Origin: Steroidobacter sp.
GTDB lineage: Bacteria; Pseudomonadota; Gammaproteobacteria; Steroidobacterales; Steroidobacteraceae
DNA length: 32,668 nt
Direction: 5' to 3'
NCBI GenBank assembly: GCA_025929585.1
Contig: JAICPY010000042.1
Location: 1 to 32,668 of the forward strand
Shown here in pieces: positions 7,847-15,533 of the stretch (position 1 is its first letter; each line of letters begins with the position of its first letter). The notes below the pieces were generated by a model. It had not been told where the DNA came from and did not search any database. It saw only the letters and a program-made list of their open reading frames with translations. Both the position numbers and the translations under genes were made by a program.

Positions 7847-9657
7847 ACGAGCTGGAGCAGCAGTTGCAACAAGCGGCTCGCTTGCTCCAGGACAAGCGCA
7901 TCGCCGAAGCGGAAATGTTGTGTCGATCCGTGCTTGCACGAGCTCCGCTGCACGCGGATGCACTGCATCTGCTCGGCTTGGTGCGCAAACAAGCGGGGAG
8001 CCCTGCAGATGCCGAGATGCTCATGCGTCAGAGCATCCAGCTGCAGCCAAAGCGTGCCGACTTTCACGGTAATCTGGGCAACCTTCTACATGCTCAAAAG
8101 AGATCGCAGGAGGCTTGCGAGGTATATCGAATCGCCGTCGGTTTGGACCCGCGTCACGCTCTGGCGCATCTGGGGCTGGCGCGTGCGCTCAATGATCTTG
8201 AGAAGTTCACGCAAGCCGAAACTCAGTGCCGGATTCTGATCCGTTTACGGCCAAAGGATGCGCAAGCCTGGTCGACGCTCGCGAGTGCGCTGCGCGGACA
8301 GGCTCGCTTGAACGAAGCGGAAGACGCATATCGCCGCGCCGTTGCGCTTCAGCCTCAGTATGCCGCCGCGCACCACAATTTGGGCGCGTTGCTTGCCGAG
8401 ATGGATCGGGCCGAGGATGCGCTCGCAGAATTGGATCGCGCGCACGCGCTCGGGTTGATGACACGTGAGGCCGCGTTGAACCGCGGCCATGCGTTCCTGA
8501 AGTTATATCGACTAGAAGACGCAGAGCGTGAGTATCTGGCGGCCATCGGCTTGCAGCCGCAGGATGTCGATGCACACAGAAGCCTCGCACGCCTGCGCTT
8601 CATGACGGGCCATGCGCAGTTCGCGGGCGAGCTGTTGAAGGCTCTGGCGCAGCACCCCGACGCTATCGGCCTACACATGCTGTTCGTAGAGCTGATGCGC
8701 GATGCCGGTGACATTGCGCGCGCCGAAGAGGCGCTCCGCGCAATCATCGTGCGTTGGGGAAACGCGCCGATGCTGCATTCGGCCTTGTCATCGCTCCTGA
8801 TGCAAAGCGGACGGATCGAGGAAGCAGAGACGCAGGCCCGGCTCGCCGCCGCTGGCGCTCCAGATCATCCGGCCATCGTCGAAAACTTGATATCGGTCCA
8901 ATTGCTGCGAGCTCGGCCCGAAGAGGCGCTCGCTTGGATTCGCAAATTCCGATCTCGAGATCCGCTCGAGCAGCGATGGATTGCTTATGAAGCGACGGCC
9001 GCGCGTCTGCTCGGAGATTCGCTGTATGAAGAGCTTTATGACTACGATGCGTTGGTTCGCTCTTACGACGTGCAGCCGCCGAAGGGCTGGAATTCGATCT
9101 CCGAATTCAACGCCGAGCTGGAAGTCGTCCTGAACGCAAGGCACCGCTTTGCGAAGCATCCATTGGATCAAAGTTTGCGGCACGGCAGCCAGACTGCGCG
9201 CAGCTTGCTGGCGGATTCGGACCCGTTGATCAAAGCGATTCTGAAGCAGTTCGAGGAGCCGTTAGCCGACTACGCCGCGGCGCTTGAATCCAGCGAAACG
9301 CATCCGCTTGCATCGCGAAATCGAAGCCGCCCGCGCATCGATAAGTGTTGGTCGGTGCAGCTGCGCAAGGAGGGATTTCACGTCAATCACATCCACCCGC
9401 AGGGTTGGATCAGCTCGGCATATTACGTTGGCGTGCCTGCTGAAACGCAGGATGCGGCGGCGGCTTCCGGGTGGATCAAATTTGGCGAGCCGAAGTTGCC
9501 GATTCCAGGCTGCTCGCCCGAGCACCAATTACAGCCGCGTTCCGGCCGGCTCGTTTTGTTTCCTTCCTACATGTGGCATGGCACGACCGCCATCCACGGC
9601 CCCGAGCCTCGCACGACAATCGCGTTCGATGCGGTCCCGGAGGGAGAGAGAAAGTGA
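7843..9657 (+). CDS. TPR-fused putative 2-oxoglutarate/Fe(II) oxygenase
   Basis: 604 residues. Residues 1 to about 400 are tetratricopeptide repeats (for example ADALHLLGLVRKQAGSPADA and AAAHHNLGALLAEMDRAEDA). The C-terminal 200 residues resemble the putative 2OG-Fe(II) oxygenase family PF13759: FHVNHIHPQGWISSAYYV (H513, H516, H518), then SGRLVLFPSYMWHGTT with the distal His, then RTTIAFD with the cosubstrate Arg. The start is ATG 7843, overlapping the upstream stop by four bases; a longer open frame exists from 7660 but lies inside the upstream gene. The TGA stop lies in the first octad of repeat element B. TPR fusion here parallels the TPR-sulfotransferase at the other end of the block, suggesting both recognise a related substrate. 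Confidence 0.88.
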   Translation: MNELEQQLQQAARLLQDKRIAEAEMLCRSVLARAPLHADALHLLGLVRKQAGSPADAEMLMRQSIQLQPKRADFHGNLGNLLHAQKRSQEACEVYRIAVGLDPRHALAHLGLARALNDLEKFTQAETQCRILIRLRPKDAQAWSTLASALRGQARLNEAEDAYRRAVALQPQYAAAHHNLGALLAEMDRAEDALAELDRAHALGLMTREAALNRGHAFLKLYRLEDAEREYLAAIGLQPQDVDAHRSLARLRFMTGHAQFAGELLKALAQHPDAIGLHMLFVELMRDAGDIARAEEALRAIIVRWGNAPMLHSALSSLLMQSGRIEEAETQARLAAAGAPDHPAIVENLISVQLLRARPEEALAWIRKFRSRDPLEQRWIAYEATAARLLGDSLYEELYDYDALVRSYDVQPPKGWNSISEFNAELEVVLNARHRFAKHPLDQSLRHGSQTARSLLADSDPLIKAILKQFEEPLADYAAALESSETHPLASRNRSRPRIDKCWSVQLRKEGFHVNHIHPQGWISSAYYVGVPAETQDAAAASGWIKFGEPKLPIPGCSPEHQLQPRSGRLVLFPSYMWHGTTAIHGPEPRTTIAFDAVPEGERK

Positions 9658-9743
9658 TGAGGTGAGGAGGTGATAACGACAGAGCTCGGAAGGTTGCGTC
9701 CCGCTCTGTCGTTATCACTTCATCACCTTATCACCTCATCACT
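9653..9743. repeat. Inward-facing octad hairpin element B
   Basis: The left arm is GTGATGAG (9654), GTGAGGAG, GTGATAAC and core GACAGAGC (9678-9685). The loop is 17 bases. The right arm is core GCTCTGTC (9703-9710), then GTTATCAC, TTCATCAC, CTTATCAC and CTCATCAC (to 9742). That is three octads against four, plus a perfectly complementary core. Both convergent genes end inside it: the TGA at 9655-9657 and the opposite-strand TGA at 9739-9741 occupy the same position of mirror-image outermost units. It probably also acts as a two-way transcription terminator. Confidence 0.92.
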
Positions 9744-10215
9744 GTTTGCCCGCCATAACCTGTGCTCCGGGCCCAATTCTCAGTCTTTCCGCCATTCCCG
9801 CTTTGAGCTCGAGCACCGCGGACGCGGGCTTCTTTGAATCGATTGTCTCCAGCGACATCGGTTTCGTGTCCTTCGCGACGTGCACTACGCGTCCATCCGG
9901 GCCGATGAACACCATGTCCAGCGAGAGGTAGGTATTCTTCATCCACATCGTGATGATTTGAGTCTCAGGATAGACAAACAGCATCCCCTGGTCGTCCTCC
10001 AGGTGTTTGACGAACATCAGTCCTCTTTGACGTTGCTGATCGTCCTCGGCGACCCATACCCGGAAACGATGCAGCCGCGCGTCGGGGGTTGCGATCTGCA
10101 AATCGGTGGTGGAGAACGCCTGGTCTAATTGCGCAGTATCGGCGATGGCGAGCCGCGCCACGAGCGCAAAACCGACGCACAGTAGAAGGCGGAAAGGAAA
10201 TACAAGCGAGTTCAT
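9739..10215 (-). CDS. DUF192 family exported protein
   Basis: 158 residues. An N-terminal hydrophobic signal (LLLCVGFALVARLAIA) is followed by a DUF192 domain with the family pattern QQRQRGLMFVKHL, GMLFVYP, MWMKNTYLSLDMVFIGPDG and a closing AVLELKAGMAERLRIGPG. DUF192 proteins are small secreted or periplasmic proteins of unknown biochemical role. The start codon overlaps the stop of the upstream lipoprotein gene (ATGA at 10212-10215), so the two are co-translated. The stop is inside repeat element B. Confidence 0.9.
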   Translation of the reverse strand: MNSLVFPFRLLLCVGFALVARLAIADTAQLDQAFSTTDLQIATPDARLHRFRVWVAEDDQQRQRGLMFVKHLEDDQGMLFVYPETQIITMWMKNTYLSLDMVFIGPDGRVVHVAKDTKPMSLETIDSKKPASAVLELKAGMAERLRIGPGAQVMAGKQ

Positions 10216-10826
10216 TCTCGAGCCACCACAATGTCGTCTTCCGCAGTTTCTTCAGATTCGAAATCAACACGACCGGCAAAATCGAATCGCGACAATAACA
10301 CGGCCCCTTCGCCCCTCACGGCGCGAGCCGGTTCCGTGCAGTATCCTCGAGCGATGACACGATACGACCGTGATTTGAACGGAATACCGACGAGCGCCTG
10401 CTGGGTTACTTCATCCAGCATGCACTTGTCATCGCCCTGAGTGCTATAGAACTCGCCTTTACCTTCGCGGATCACGGTCACATTGACCGGCAAGGACTTT
10501 GCGGAGATTCCCTCGCGTAGCGCCGCTATGCCAAAGACCAGAACTATCTTGTTCTCAGGAGAGCTGTCGGTACGACTGAATCGCATTCGTACACCGCCAT
10601 CGGTTGGCCGCACGGCCCCGACGCATTCCGTGCCTTCATCCCCCCAGTCGAGCTCCGCGCTGATTGCTCCGGAGATTCGTGCACGCAGATAAGCGTCTCC
10701 GGTCGGTAGACAGCCGGCCGAAGTTTGCGTCTGAGCTTGCGTGTCCTTCGGTAGCTCCGCCCCACACGCGCTAGACAGTAGGGCGCTCAGAACGGCTGAG
10801 GTCCAGGCCAAATTCCGAAAGATCAT
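10212..10826 (-). CDS. Hypothetical lipoprotein
   Basis: About 204 residues from ATG 10826. The N-terminus FRNLAWTSAVLSALLSSACGAE looks like a lipoprotein signal with a lipobox-like SSAC, though the -3 residue is Ser rather than Leu. Four further cysteines (SAGCLPTG, TECVGAV, DKCMLDE, RGYCTEP) could form two disulfides in the periplasm. I recognise no family. A longer start at 10913 would put 29 residues ahead of the signal and is unlikely. It is coupled to the DUF192 gene by a 4-base overlap, and nothing in the sequence indicates function. Confidence 0.72.
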   Translation of the reverse strand: MIFRNLAWTSAVLSALLSSACGAELPKDTQAQTQTSAGCLPTGDAYLRARISGAISAELDWGDEGTECVGAVRPTDGGVRMRFSRTDSSPENKIVLVFGIAALREGISAKSLPVNVTVIREGKGEFYSTQGDDKCMLDEVTQQALVGIPFKSRSYRVIARGYCTEPARAVRGEGAVLLSRFDFAGRVDFESEETAEDDIVVARE

Positions 10827-10961
10827 CACTCGGTATGTTTTCACGATAGCTTTGAGGAACCACACTAGGCGGTCGGCGTTCTGGAGGATGCCGAGTGGTC
10901 CTGGAACAGGCAAGCGCTCCTTGGACGACGAGCAGTGTCGCCCCGAGCCCTCGCATGTCGG

Positions 10962-10980
10962 CTAATATGTGTCCTATTAG
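10962..10980. promoter_or_regulatory. Inverted repeat upstream of glgC
   Basis: CTAATA (10962-10967) and TATTAG (10975-10980) flank a 7-base spacer, about 30 bases before the glgC ATG in the divergent spacer shared with the lipoprotein gene. Its position suits an operator or part of the promoter. Evidence is symmetry and place only. Confidence 0.3.
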
Positions 10981-11010
10981 GCGTTGGAGCGCAGCGCGAG
11001 AGATCACCAC

Positions 11011-12327
11011 ATGCAGGATAGAGTACCGCCCGGCTCACCCGAAGAACACTCAAGCCAGCTGCTTACGCAGCGCCAAGCCGCGGCTCGCCGGTATGTCAGC
11101 CGTCTGACGCGGAACACTCTGGCGGTCGTAATGGCGGGCGGGCGAGGTGAACGGCTGAAGCATCTGACGGATTTTCGCTGTAAGCCGGCGACACCCTTCG
11201 GCGGTAAGTTTCGAATCATCGATTTCGTGCTCTCGAACTGCGTAAATTCCGGCATTCGCCGCATCCAGGTGATGACGCAGTACAAGGCACACTCGCTGAT
11301 TCAGCACATTCAGCGCGGCTGGGGTTACTTGCGCGGCGAGTTGGGCGAATTCATCGAGATCATCCCAGCGCAGCAGCAGCTCGGAAACTTTTGGTATAGA
11401 GGAACGGCGGACTCGCTGTACCAAAACCTCGAAATCATCAAGCTGCATCATCCGCGGCATATTCTGGTGTTGGCCGGCGATCACATCTACAAGATGGACT
11501 ACGGCCCGATGCTCGCATCGCACGTCGAGAAGAAGGCCGACATCACCGTCGGCGTCGTGGAAGTGCCGCGCGAGCAGGCAACTGGCTTCGGCGTAATGAG
11601 TGTCGACACCAGCTATCGCATCACCAAGTTCTCCGAGAAGCCCAAGGAGCCCGAAGGCATTCCGGGGCGCGAACAATACGCACTGGGATCGATGGGCATT
11701 TACGTCTTCAAAGCAAGTTTGCTCTATCGGCTGTTGGAGGAACAGGCGCAGCGGCCCGATACCTCGCATGATTTCGGCCGGAACATCATTCCCGAGGCAC
11801 TGAGCTCTCTGAAAGTGTTTGCCTATCCATTTACCGATGTGCAGACCCGCGTGCAGCATTATTGGCGCGATGTGGGAACCGTCGATGCGTTCTACGATGC
11901 GAACATGGAGTTGGTGCATGTCAATCCAGAGCTCAACATATATGACGAGCAATGGCCGATTTGGACGTATCAGCGACAGTACCCACCGGCGAAGTTCGTT
12001 CTCGATGAGGACGGGCGGCGCGGCATGGCCGTTAACGCGGTCGTATCGGGCGGCTGCATCATTTCAGGCGCACATGTGAATCAATCGCTGCTGTTCTCAA
12101 ACGTCCGCGTGGATGAAGGCAGCTATGTCGAGCGTTCGGTCATCTTCCCGGATGTGCGAATCGGCTCGGGGTGCGTCATCAAGCGCGCCATCATCGACAC
12201 TGCAGGTGTCGTCCCCTCGGGAATGCAGATCGGCGTCAATCGAGAAGAAGATGCCAGACGCTTCTATATCTCCGAGAAAGGCGTCGTTCTCGTGACTCGC
12301 GAGATGCTCTCCCGTTTGAGGGAGTAG
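11011..12327 (+). CDS. glgC: Glucose-1-phosphate adenylyltransferase (ADP-glucose pyrophosphorylase)
   Basis: Makes ADP-glucose from ATP and glucose 1-phosphate, the committed and allosterically regulated step of glycogen synthesis in the cytoplasm. The nucleotidyltransferase motif [15 protein letters not shown], the [14 protein letters not shown] segment, [11 protein letters not shown] and the glucose-phosphate-binding FSEKPKEP are all present. A C-terminal left-handed beta-helix follows ([32 protein letters not shown]). With ATG 11011 it is 438 residues, close to E. coli GlgC (431); an in-frame TTG at 10984 would add nine. It lies two genes from glgA but on the opposite strand, so the pair is not one operon. 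Confidence 0.96.
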   Translation: MQDRVPPGSPEEHSSQLLTQRQAAARRYVSRLTRNTLAVVMAGGRGERLKHLTDFRCKPATPFGGKFRIIDFVLSNCVNSGIRRIQVMTQYKAHSLIQHIQRGWGYLRGELGEFIEIIPAQQQLGNFWYRGTADSLYQNLEIIKLHHPRHILVLAGDHIYKMDYGPMLASHVEKKADITVGVVEVPREQATGFGVMSVDTSYRITKFSEKPKEPEGIPGREQYALGSMGIYVFKASLLYRLLEEQAQRPDTSHDFGRNIIPEALSSLKVFAYPFTDVQTRVQHYWRDVGTVDAFYDANMELVHVNPELNIYDEQWPIWTYQRQYPPAKFVLDEDGRRGMAVNAVVSGGCIISGAHVNQSLLFSNVRVDEGSYVERSVIFPDVRIGSGCVIKRAIIDTAGVVPSGMQIGVNREEDARRFYISEKGVVLVTREMLSRLRE

Positions 12328-12442
12328 TAAGATGTCCAGAGCCTGGTGAGCCGGACAGAAGCCCATGATCTTGTCGGTAGCGGGCTGGTCGAAGAATCGC
12401 TCGCCACCTCGCTGGCCACATCTCGCGAGTAAGAGGTATCAA

Positions 12443-12910
12443 ATGAGAGAGTTCCGCGGGCGCCTAGCGCTTGTGCTGTTGCTGGCATCCCTTTCGGGTT
12501 GCAGTGCCTTTGTCCCCAAACTCGAAGCGCCGCGACTGATGCTCGTGAGCGCCGCGATGACCTCAGGCGATATGTTCAGCCAAACCTTTCTGGTTCGACT
12601 GCACGTTCAAAATCCGAACGATCGCGAACTGCCGGTGCGCGGCATCGACTATCAATTGTTCCTCGAGGGAGATAGCTTCGCCGAAGGCTTGAGCGAGAAA
12701 CCATTTGTCGTCCCCGCACAAGGCGAAACCGAATTCGACCTCACCGTGCGTACCAACTTCGTCAGCAGCATCGGCCGCCTGCTTTCGCGCCTGAATGGCA
12801 AGCAAAAAGTCGATTACGTGATCGAAGGAAAGGTGCTCACCGATATCGGGATGCTGAAGAAAATCCCGTTTCGCGAAAGCGGGGTGGTGGATTTGGCGAT
12901 GGTGAGATGA
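12443..12910 (+). CDS. LEA14-like lipoprotein (LEA_2 / WHy domain)
   Basis: About 155 residues. The lipoprotein signal ALVLLLASLSGCSAF has a canonical lipobox LSGC. The remainder has the LEA type 2 / WHy pattern: QTFLVRLHVQNPNDRELPVRGIDYQLFLEG, with the conserved NPN turn, then VPAQGETEFDLTVRTN. Members are linked to desiccation or stress protection, but the bacterial role is unclear. The start is ATG 12443 with AGAGG at 12432-12436; an upstream in-frame start at 12365 would bury the signal. The last codons and TGA run into repeat element E. Confidence 0.85.
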   Translation: MREFRGRLALVLLLASLSGCSAFVPKLEAPRLMLVSAAMTSGDMFSQTFLVRLHVQNPNDRELPVRGIDYQLFLEGDSFAEGLSEKPFVVPAQGETEFDLTVRTNFVSSIGRLLSRLNGKQKVDYVIEGKVLTDIGMLKKIPFRESGVVDLAMVR

Positions 12911-13010
12911 AGGTAAACGAGGTCTAGAGGTGTAACGTGTAGAGGTCAGATCGAACGAAGGTCTGCTGTATTTTCTGACCCGTCCACCTTACACATCCAA
13001 ACCCATTCAC
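12901..13010. repeat. Inward-facing octad hairpin element E
   Basis: Left units are GTCTAGAG (12922), GTGTAAC (7 bases), GTGTAGAG (12937) and core GTCAGATC (12945-12952), preceded by looser GTGAGATG/GTAAACGAG units that contain the lipoprotein stop. Right units are core TTTCTGAC (12972-12979), CCGTCCAC, CTTACAC, ATCCAAAC and CCATTCAC (to 13010); the last contains the glgA stop. The loop is about 19 bases. Both arms carry a 7-base unit at the matching place, second out from the core. The element fills the space between the two convergent genes. Confidence 0.82.
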
Positions 13011-14452
13011 GCGCGCAGAGCTTCATACATCCCCACATACTGCCGCGCCTGCTTCTCCCAAGAGAAATCTTGCGCCATTGCATTGCGGATCATCTGCGTC
13101 CACGCGTCGTGATCTTTGTAAAGGTCGAGGGCGGTGTGGATGGCCCAGCGCATACCATGGATGTCGAAGTCGTTGAAGACGATGCCGGTGCCTTGGCGAG
13201 TGGTTGGATCCCACATTTGAACTGAATCGGCTAGGCCGCCCGTCCTTCGGACGATGGGAATGGTGCCGTACTTCAGGCTGTACATCTGGTTCAAGCCGCA
13301 CGGCTCGTACATGGACGGCATGAGGAACATGTCGCTCGCTGCCTCGATGAGATGCGAGAGCTCATCGTGATAACCCCGATGAAACACGACGCGGTCGCGA
13401 AATCGACGCTGTAAGGCGGTGAAGAAACTCTCGTAATGCGGTTCCCCGCTACCGAGCGCGACAAAAGACACGTCGCGTGTCGCCAAGATCTCCGGCAAGG
13501 TGTCGAAGAGCAGATCGAATCCTTTCTGCACGGTCAACCGAGACACCAAACCGATCAGCGGTGCGGTATCTGCTGCCGTCAAATTGAGCCAATCGAGCAG
13601 ACCACGCTTGGTCGCCGCCTTCCCGGAAAGATCCTCAGGCGAGAAGTGATGCTTTAGATAACGATCCGTCGCAGGATTCCATTCGCGATAGTCGACGCCA
13701 TTGAGAATTCCAACCACGCCGTCACCACGCGCGAGCAAATCAGCATCCAATCCGTGTCCTCCGAGCGGCGTGCAGATCTCCTGAGCGTACGTTGGGCTGA
13801 CGGTCGTCACTCGATGCGCATTACGTACACCTTCGCGCAACCAATTGATGCTGCCGCCGGCGACTGTGAAAGGCGAAAGCAAGTGCCGCACCTCGCCGCC
13901 GACATCGAACACTGTGTGGGGAGGGAACACCCCTTGATAGCCGATGTTGTGGATCGACATGACGGAGCGCGCGCCTGAGAACAAGCGATCCCACGCATAG
14001 AGTGATTTCAGCATCACGGGGATCAAGCCCGTGTGCCAGTCGTTGCAATGAACGATGTCGGGTGCGAAGGCGAGCCGTTGACACGTCTCGAGAACAGCGC
14101 GCTGGAGAACCAAGAATCGCAGATGCTCATCGGGACCTTGCGTATAGATCGAGGGTCGGTCGTACGCTTCCGGGCAATGCACGAAGTACAACGGAACGCT
14201 CGAATCGGGTAGACGCGATTCAATGATTGAAAAACGATAAAAGTGGGGGCCAAGATGCAGTGGGACGCCTTGGACGGCGTCGACTTTATTCGCATTCGCC
14301 GCCGCGCTACCGATACTCGAATACAAAGGCATGAACACGCGCACGTCATGACCCAAGGCGTGCAGATGTTTCGGCAGAACACCCGCGACGTCCGCAAGCC
14401 CGCCGGTCTTGGCGAAGGGTGCAACTTCCGAGGCAACGAAACAGATACGCAT
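13007..14452 (-). CDS. glgA: Glycogen synthase (ADP-glucose type)
   Basis: GT5 glucosyltransferase that adds glucose from ADP-glucose to growing alpha-1,4-glucan. 481 residues, against 477 in E. coli. The N-terminal ADP-glucose motif KTGGLADV is at residues 15-22. Later come HCNDWHTGLIP, the linker region LTVQKGFDLL, and the C-terminal catalytic segment MFLMPSMYEPCGLNQMYSLKYGTIPIVRRTGGL. The start ATG 14452 is fixed by the conserved first strand (MRICFVASEVAPFAKTGG). It faces glgC and shares the storage neighbourhood with phaR. Its TGA lies in the outermost unit of element E. Confidence 0.97.
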   Translation of the reverse strand: MRICFVASEVAPFAKTGGLADVAGVLPKHLHALGHDVRVFMPLYSSIGSAAANANKVDAVQGVPLHLGPHFYRFSIIESRLPDSSVPLYFVHCPEAYDRPSIYTQGPDEHLRFLVLQRAVLETCQRLAFAPDIVHCNDWHTGLIPVMLKSLYAWDRLFSGARSVMSIHNIGYQGVFPPHTVFDVGGEVRHLLSPFTVAGGSINWLREGVRNAHRVTTVSPTYAQEICTPLGGHGLDADLLARGDGVVGILNGVDYREWNPATDRYLKHHFSPEDLSGKAATKRGLLDWLNLTAADTAPLIGLVSRLTVQKGFDLLFDTLPEILATRDVSFVALGSGEPHYESFFTALQRRFRDRVVFHRGYHDELSHLIEAASDMFLMPSMYEPCGLNQMYSLKYGTIPIVRRTGGLADSVQMWDPTTRQGTGIVFNDFDIHGMRWAIHTALDLYKDHDAWTQMIRNAMAQDFSWEKQARQYVGMYEALRA

Positions 14453-14463
14453 GGAGTGTGCTT

Positions 14464-14568
14464 AGTCGCTTTAGTCCACAGTCCACCCCGTAGGGTTCCC
14501 GTTCGGTCGCAGTCCACAGCAAGACAAGGGCCCTGGCCCTGCCGTTCTTACCTGCGGACTCTGGCGCC
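14464..14568. repeat. Inward-facing heptad element J (partly decayed)
   Basis: AGTCCAC occurs at 14473, 14480 and 14511, the last followed by AGCAAGA (14518-14524). After a loop holding the 6-2-6 palindrome AGGGCCCTGGCCCT (14527-14540) comes TCTTACC (14546-14552) and TGCGGACT, the complement of an AGTCCGCA-type unit. The units match those of element I at 31613-31755. It fills the spacer between glgA and phaR. Confidence 0.55.
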
Positions 14569-15033
14569 TCATTCCGTCTTCCCCTTCTCTTTGTCCGTCG
14601 TGAAAGTCTCGAGCATGGATGCTTGCATCCGGGACGACAGCTCCGAATTCTGCCGCGTCATTTCCGACATCGCTCCCAGAGGTTCGGTGCTCATCATGCG
14701 CGCCAGTTGTGCATGGACGACTTCTTGCTGATCGATGAACGTCTCGACGCTTTTTTCCAGATAGCTACTCAAGAAGGCCTGTAGGGAGTTGCCATAGAAG
14801 CGAATCAAGGTTTCCAGCAAGGAAGTCGAAAGGATGGGTCGGCCGAACTGCTCTTGATCCGCGATGACCTGCAAGAGAATGAGCCGAGTGATGTCTTCGT
14901 TCGTCTTGTCTTCGACGATCCTGATTCGCTCGCCAGCGACAATCATCGCCCGGATGTCATCCAGCGTGATGTGCTTGCTCTGCGAAGCATCATAGAGCCG
15001 GCGATTGGCGTATTTCTTGATGACGCGTTCCAT
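14569..15033 (-). CDS. phaR: Polyhydroxyalkanoate synthesis repressor PhaR
   Basis: DNA-binding regulator of polyhydroxyalkanoate storage; PhaR proteins bind both phasin promoters and the polymer. 154 residues. The N-terminal PHB/PHA accumulation regulator domain is clear (VIKKYANRRLYDASQSKHITLDDIRAMI, residues 4-31). A second conserved domain spans about 55-110 (LLQVIADQEQFGRPILSTSLLETLIRFYG and SLQAFLSSYLEKSVETFI). The tail is Ser/Met/Glu-rich and probably disordered. No Shine-Dalgarno sequence precedes the start. The leader is a pyrimidine run (CCTTTTTCCTCCC) that follows the heptad array of element C. No phasin or PHA synthase gene is in the window, so target genes must lie elsewhere. Confidence 0.94.
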   Translation of the reverse strand: MERVIKKYANRRLYDASQSKHITLDDIRAMIVAGERIRIVEDKTNEDITRLILLQVIADQEQFGRPILSTSLLETLIRFYGNSLQAFLSSYLEKSVETFIDQQEVVHAQLARMMSTEPLGAMSEMTRQNSELSSRMQASMLETFTTDKEKGKTE

Positions 15034-15045
15034 GGGAGGAAAAAG

Positions 15046-15225
15046 GAAGCGGTTAGCGGTTAGCGGTTAGCGGTTAGTTCAGAGATGGCCGCCGCGATTG
15101 AGTAGCCAAACGCGCACGCGTTCTTCGCCCGAACTTATCCGCTCTTGCTCGTCCTCAGTTGCGTGTCGATTCAGCGTGGCTTACGCCTCGCGATTCTGAA
15201 CTAACCGCTAACCGCTAACCGCTTC
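15046..15225. repeat. Inward-facing heptad hairpin element C
   Basis: The left arm has four perfect GCGGTTA heptads (15049-15076) and core GTTCAGA. The right arm has core TCTGAAC (15195-15201) and three perfect TAACCGC heptads (15202-15222). GAAGC/GCTTC close the outer ends. Apart from the one extra copy the arms are exactly complementary over 31 bases. The loop is about 110 bases. This is the cleanest heptad element in the window. Confidence 0.93.
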
Positions 15226-15311
15226 TAACGACGAGCGATGGCTACTGTAGCGACGTAGTTTTGGCGGTGCAACATAGGAAAAAAATGCCCGTGGATCTGT
15301 CGGCGCGTGGT

Positions 15312-15408
15312 TCGTGACTCTCGGGTGGCGGGTAGAAGAGGGCGGCTTGCGAAGTTGAAGGGTTGAGGCCGGCTTGAATCTGATTATCTTTCTACCCGTG
15401 AGTCACGA
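15312..15408. repeat. Inward-facing hairpin element M
   Basis: The left arm begins TCGTGACTC (15312-15320) and ends CGGGTAGAA. The right arm (15390-15408) reads, on the other strand, TCGTGACTC-A-CGGGTAGAA. The left arm differs only by seven extra bases in the middle, one unit's worth (TCGGGTGG against A). The loop is about 52 bases. Confidence 0.7.
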
Positions 15409-15520
15409 CGCTGGTCTTCTCTCCCGGACCATCGTCCAAAAGGACACCGATTAGGCAGTTGACTGATCTGCATGGCCTCGCGCACTCTTTGATGTCCTCT
15501 ACCACCGTCCGCCAGTCACC

Positions 15521-15533
15521 GATCACCTCCTTA
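15521..15533 (+). promoter_or_regulatory. Anti-Shine-Dalgarno-like sequence abutting the cysK start
   Basis: GATCACCTCCTTA runs into the ATG at 15533 and matches the 3' end of proteobacterial 16S rRNA over 13 bases. It is the opposite of a ribosome-binding site. It may simply be the C-rich outer unit of a repeat arm whose complement is AAGGAGGTGATC. Confidence 0.5.

Larger units (their letters stand above)
15034..15532. other. 499-base spacer between phaR and cysK, built of repeat elements
   Basis: No gene is seen. The spacer holds element C (15046-15225), element M (15312-15408) and, just before cysK, a C-rich stretch (about 15491-15530) whose complement reads as heptads (GTGATCG, GTGACTG, GCGGACG, GTGGTAG). 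It must also contain the divergent promoters of phaR and cysK. A small stem (GTCC-AAAA-GGAC, 15434-15445) is also visible. Confidence 0.6.

Noticed and set aside
12330-12423. Possible further element between glgC and the LEA14-like gene (AGATGTCCAG and CTGGCCACATCT)
   Set aside because: Only about ten bases pair, with a bulge, and there are no tandem units; too weak to list.
15049-15076. GCGGTTA repeats resembling telomeric or origin sequences
   Set aside because: The complementary arm at 15195-15225 and the same architecture with other units elsewhere show it is one of the spacer elements. No DnaA boxes or replication genes are nearby.
15434-15533. Riboswitch upstream of cysK
   Set aside because: Only a 4-bp stem and C-rich repeats are visible; no conserved riboswitch core is recognisable.
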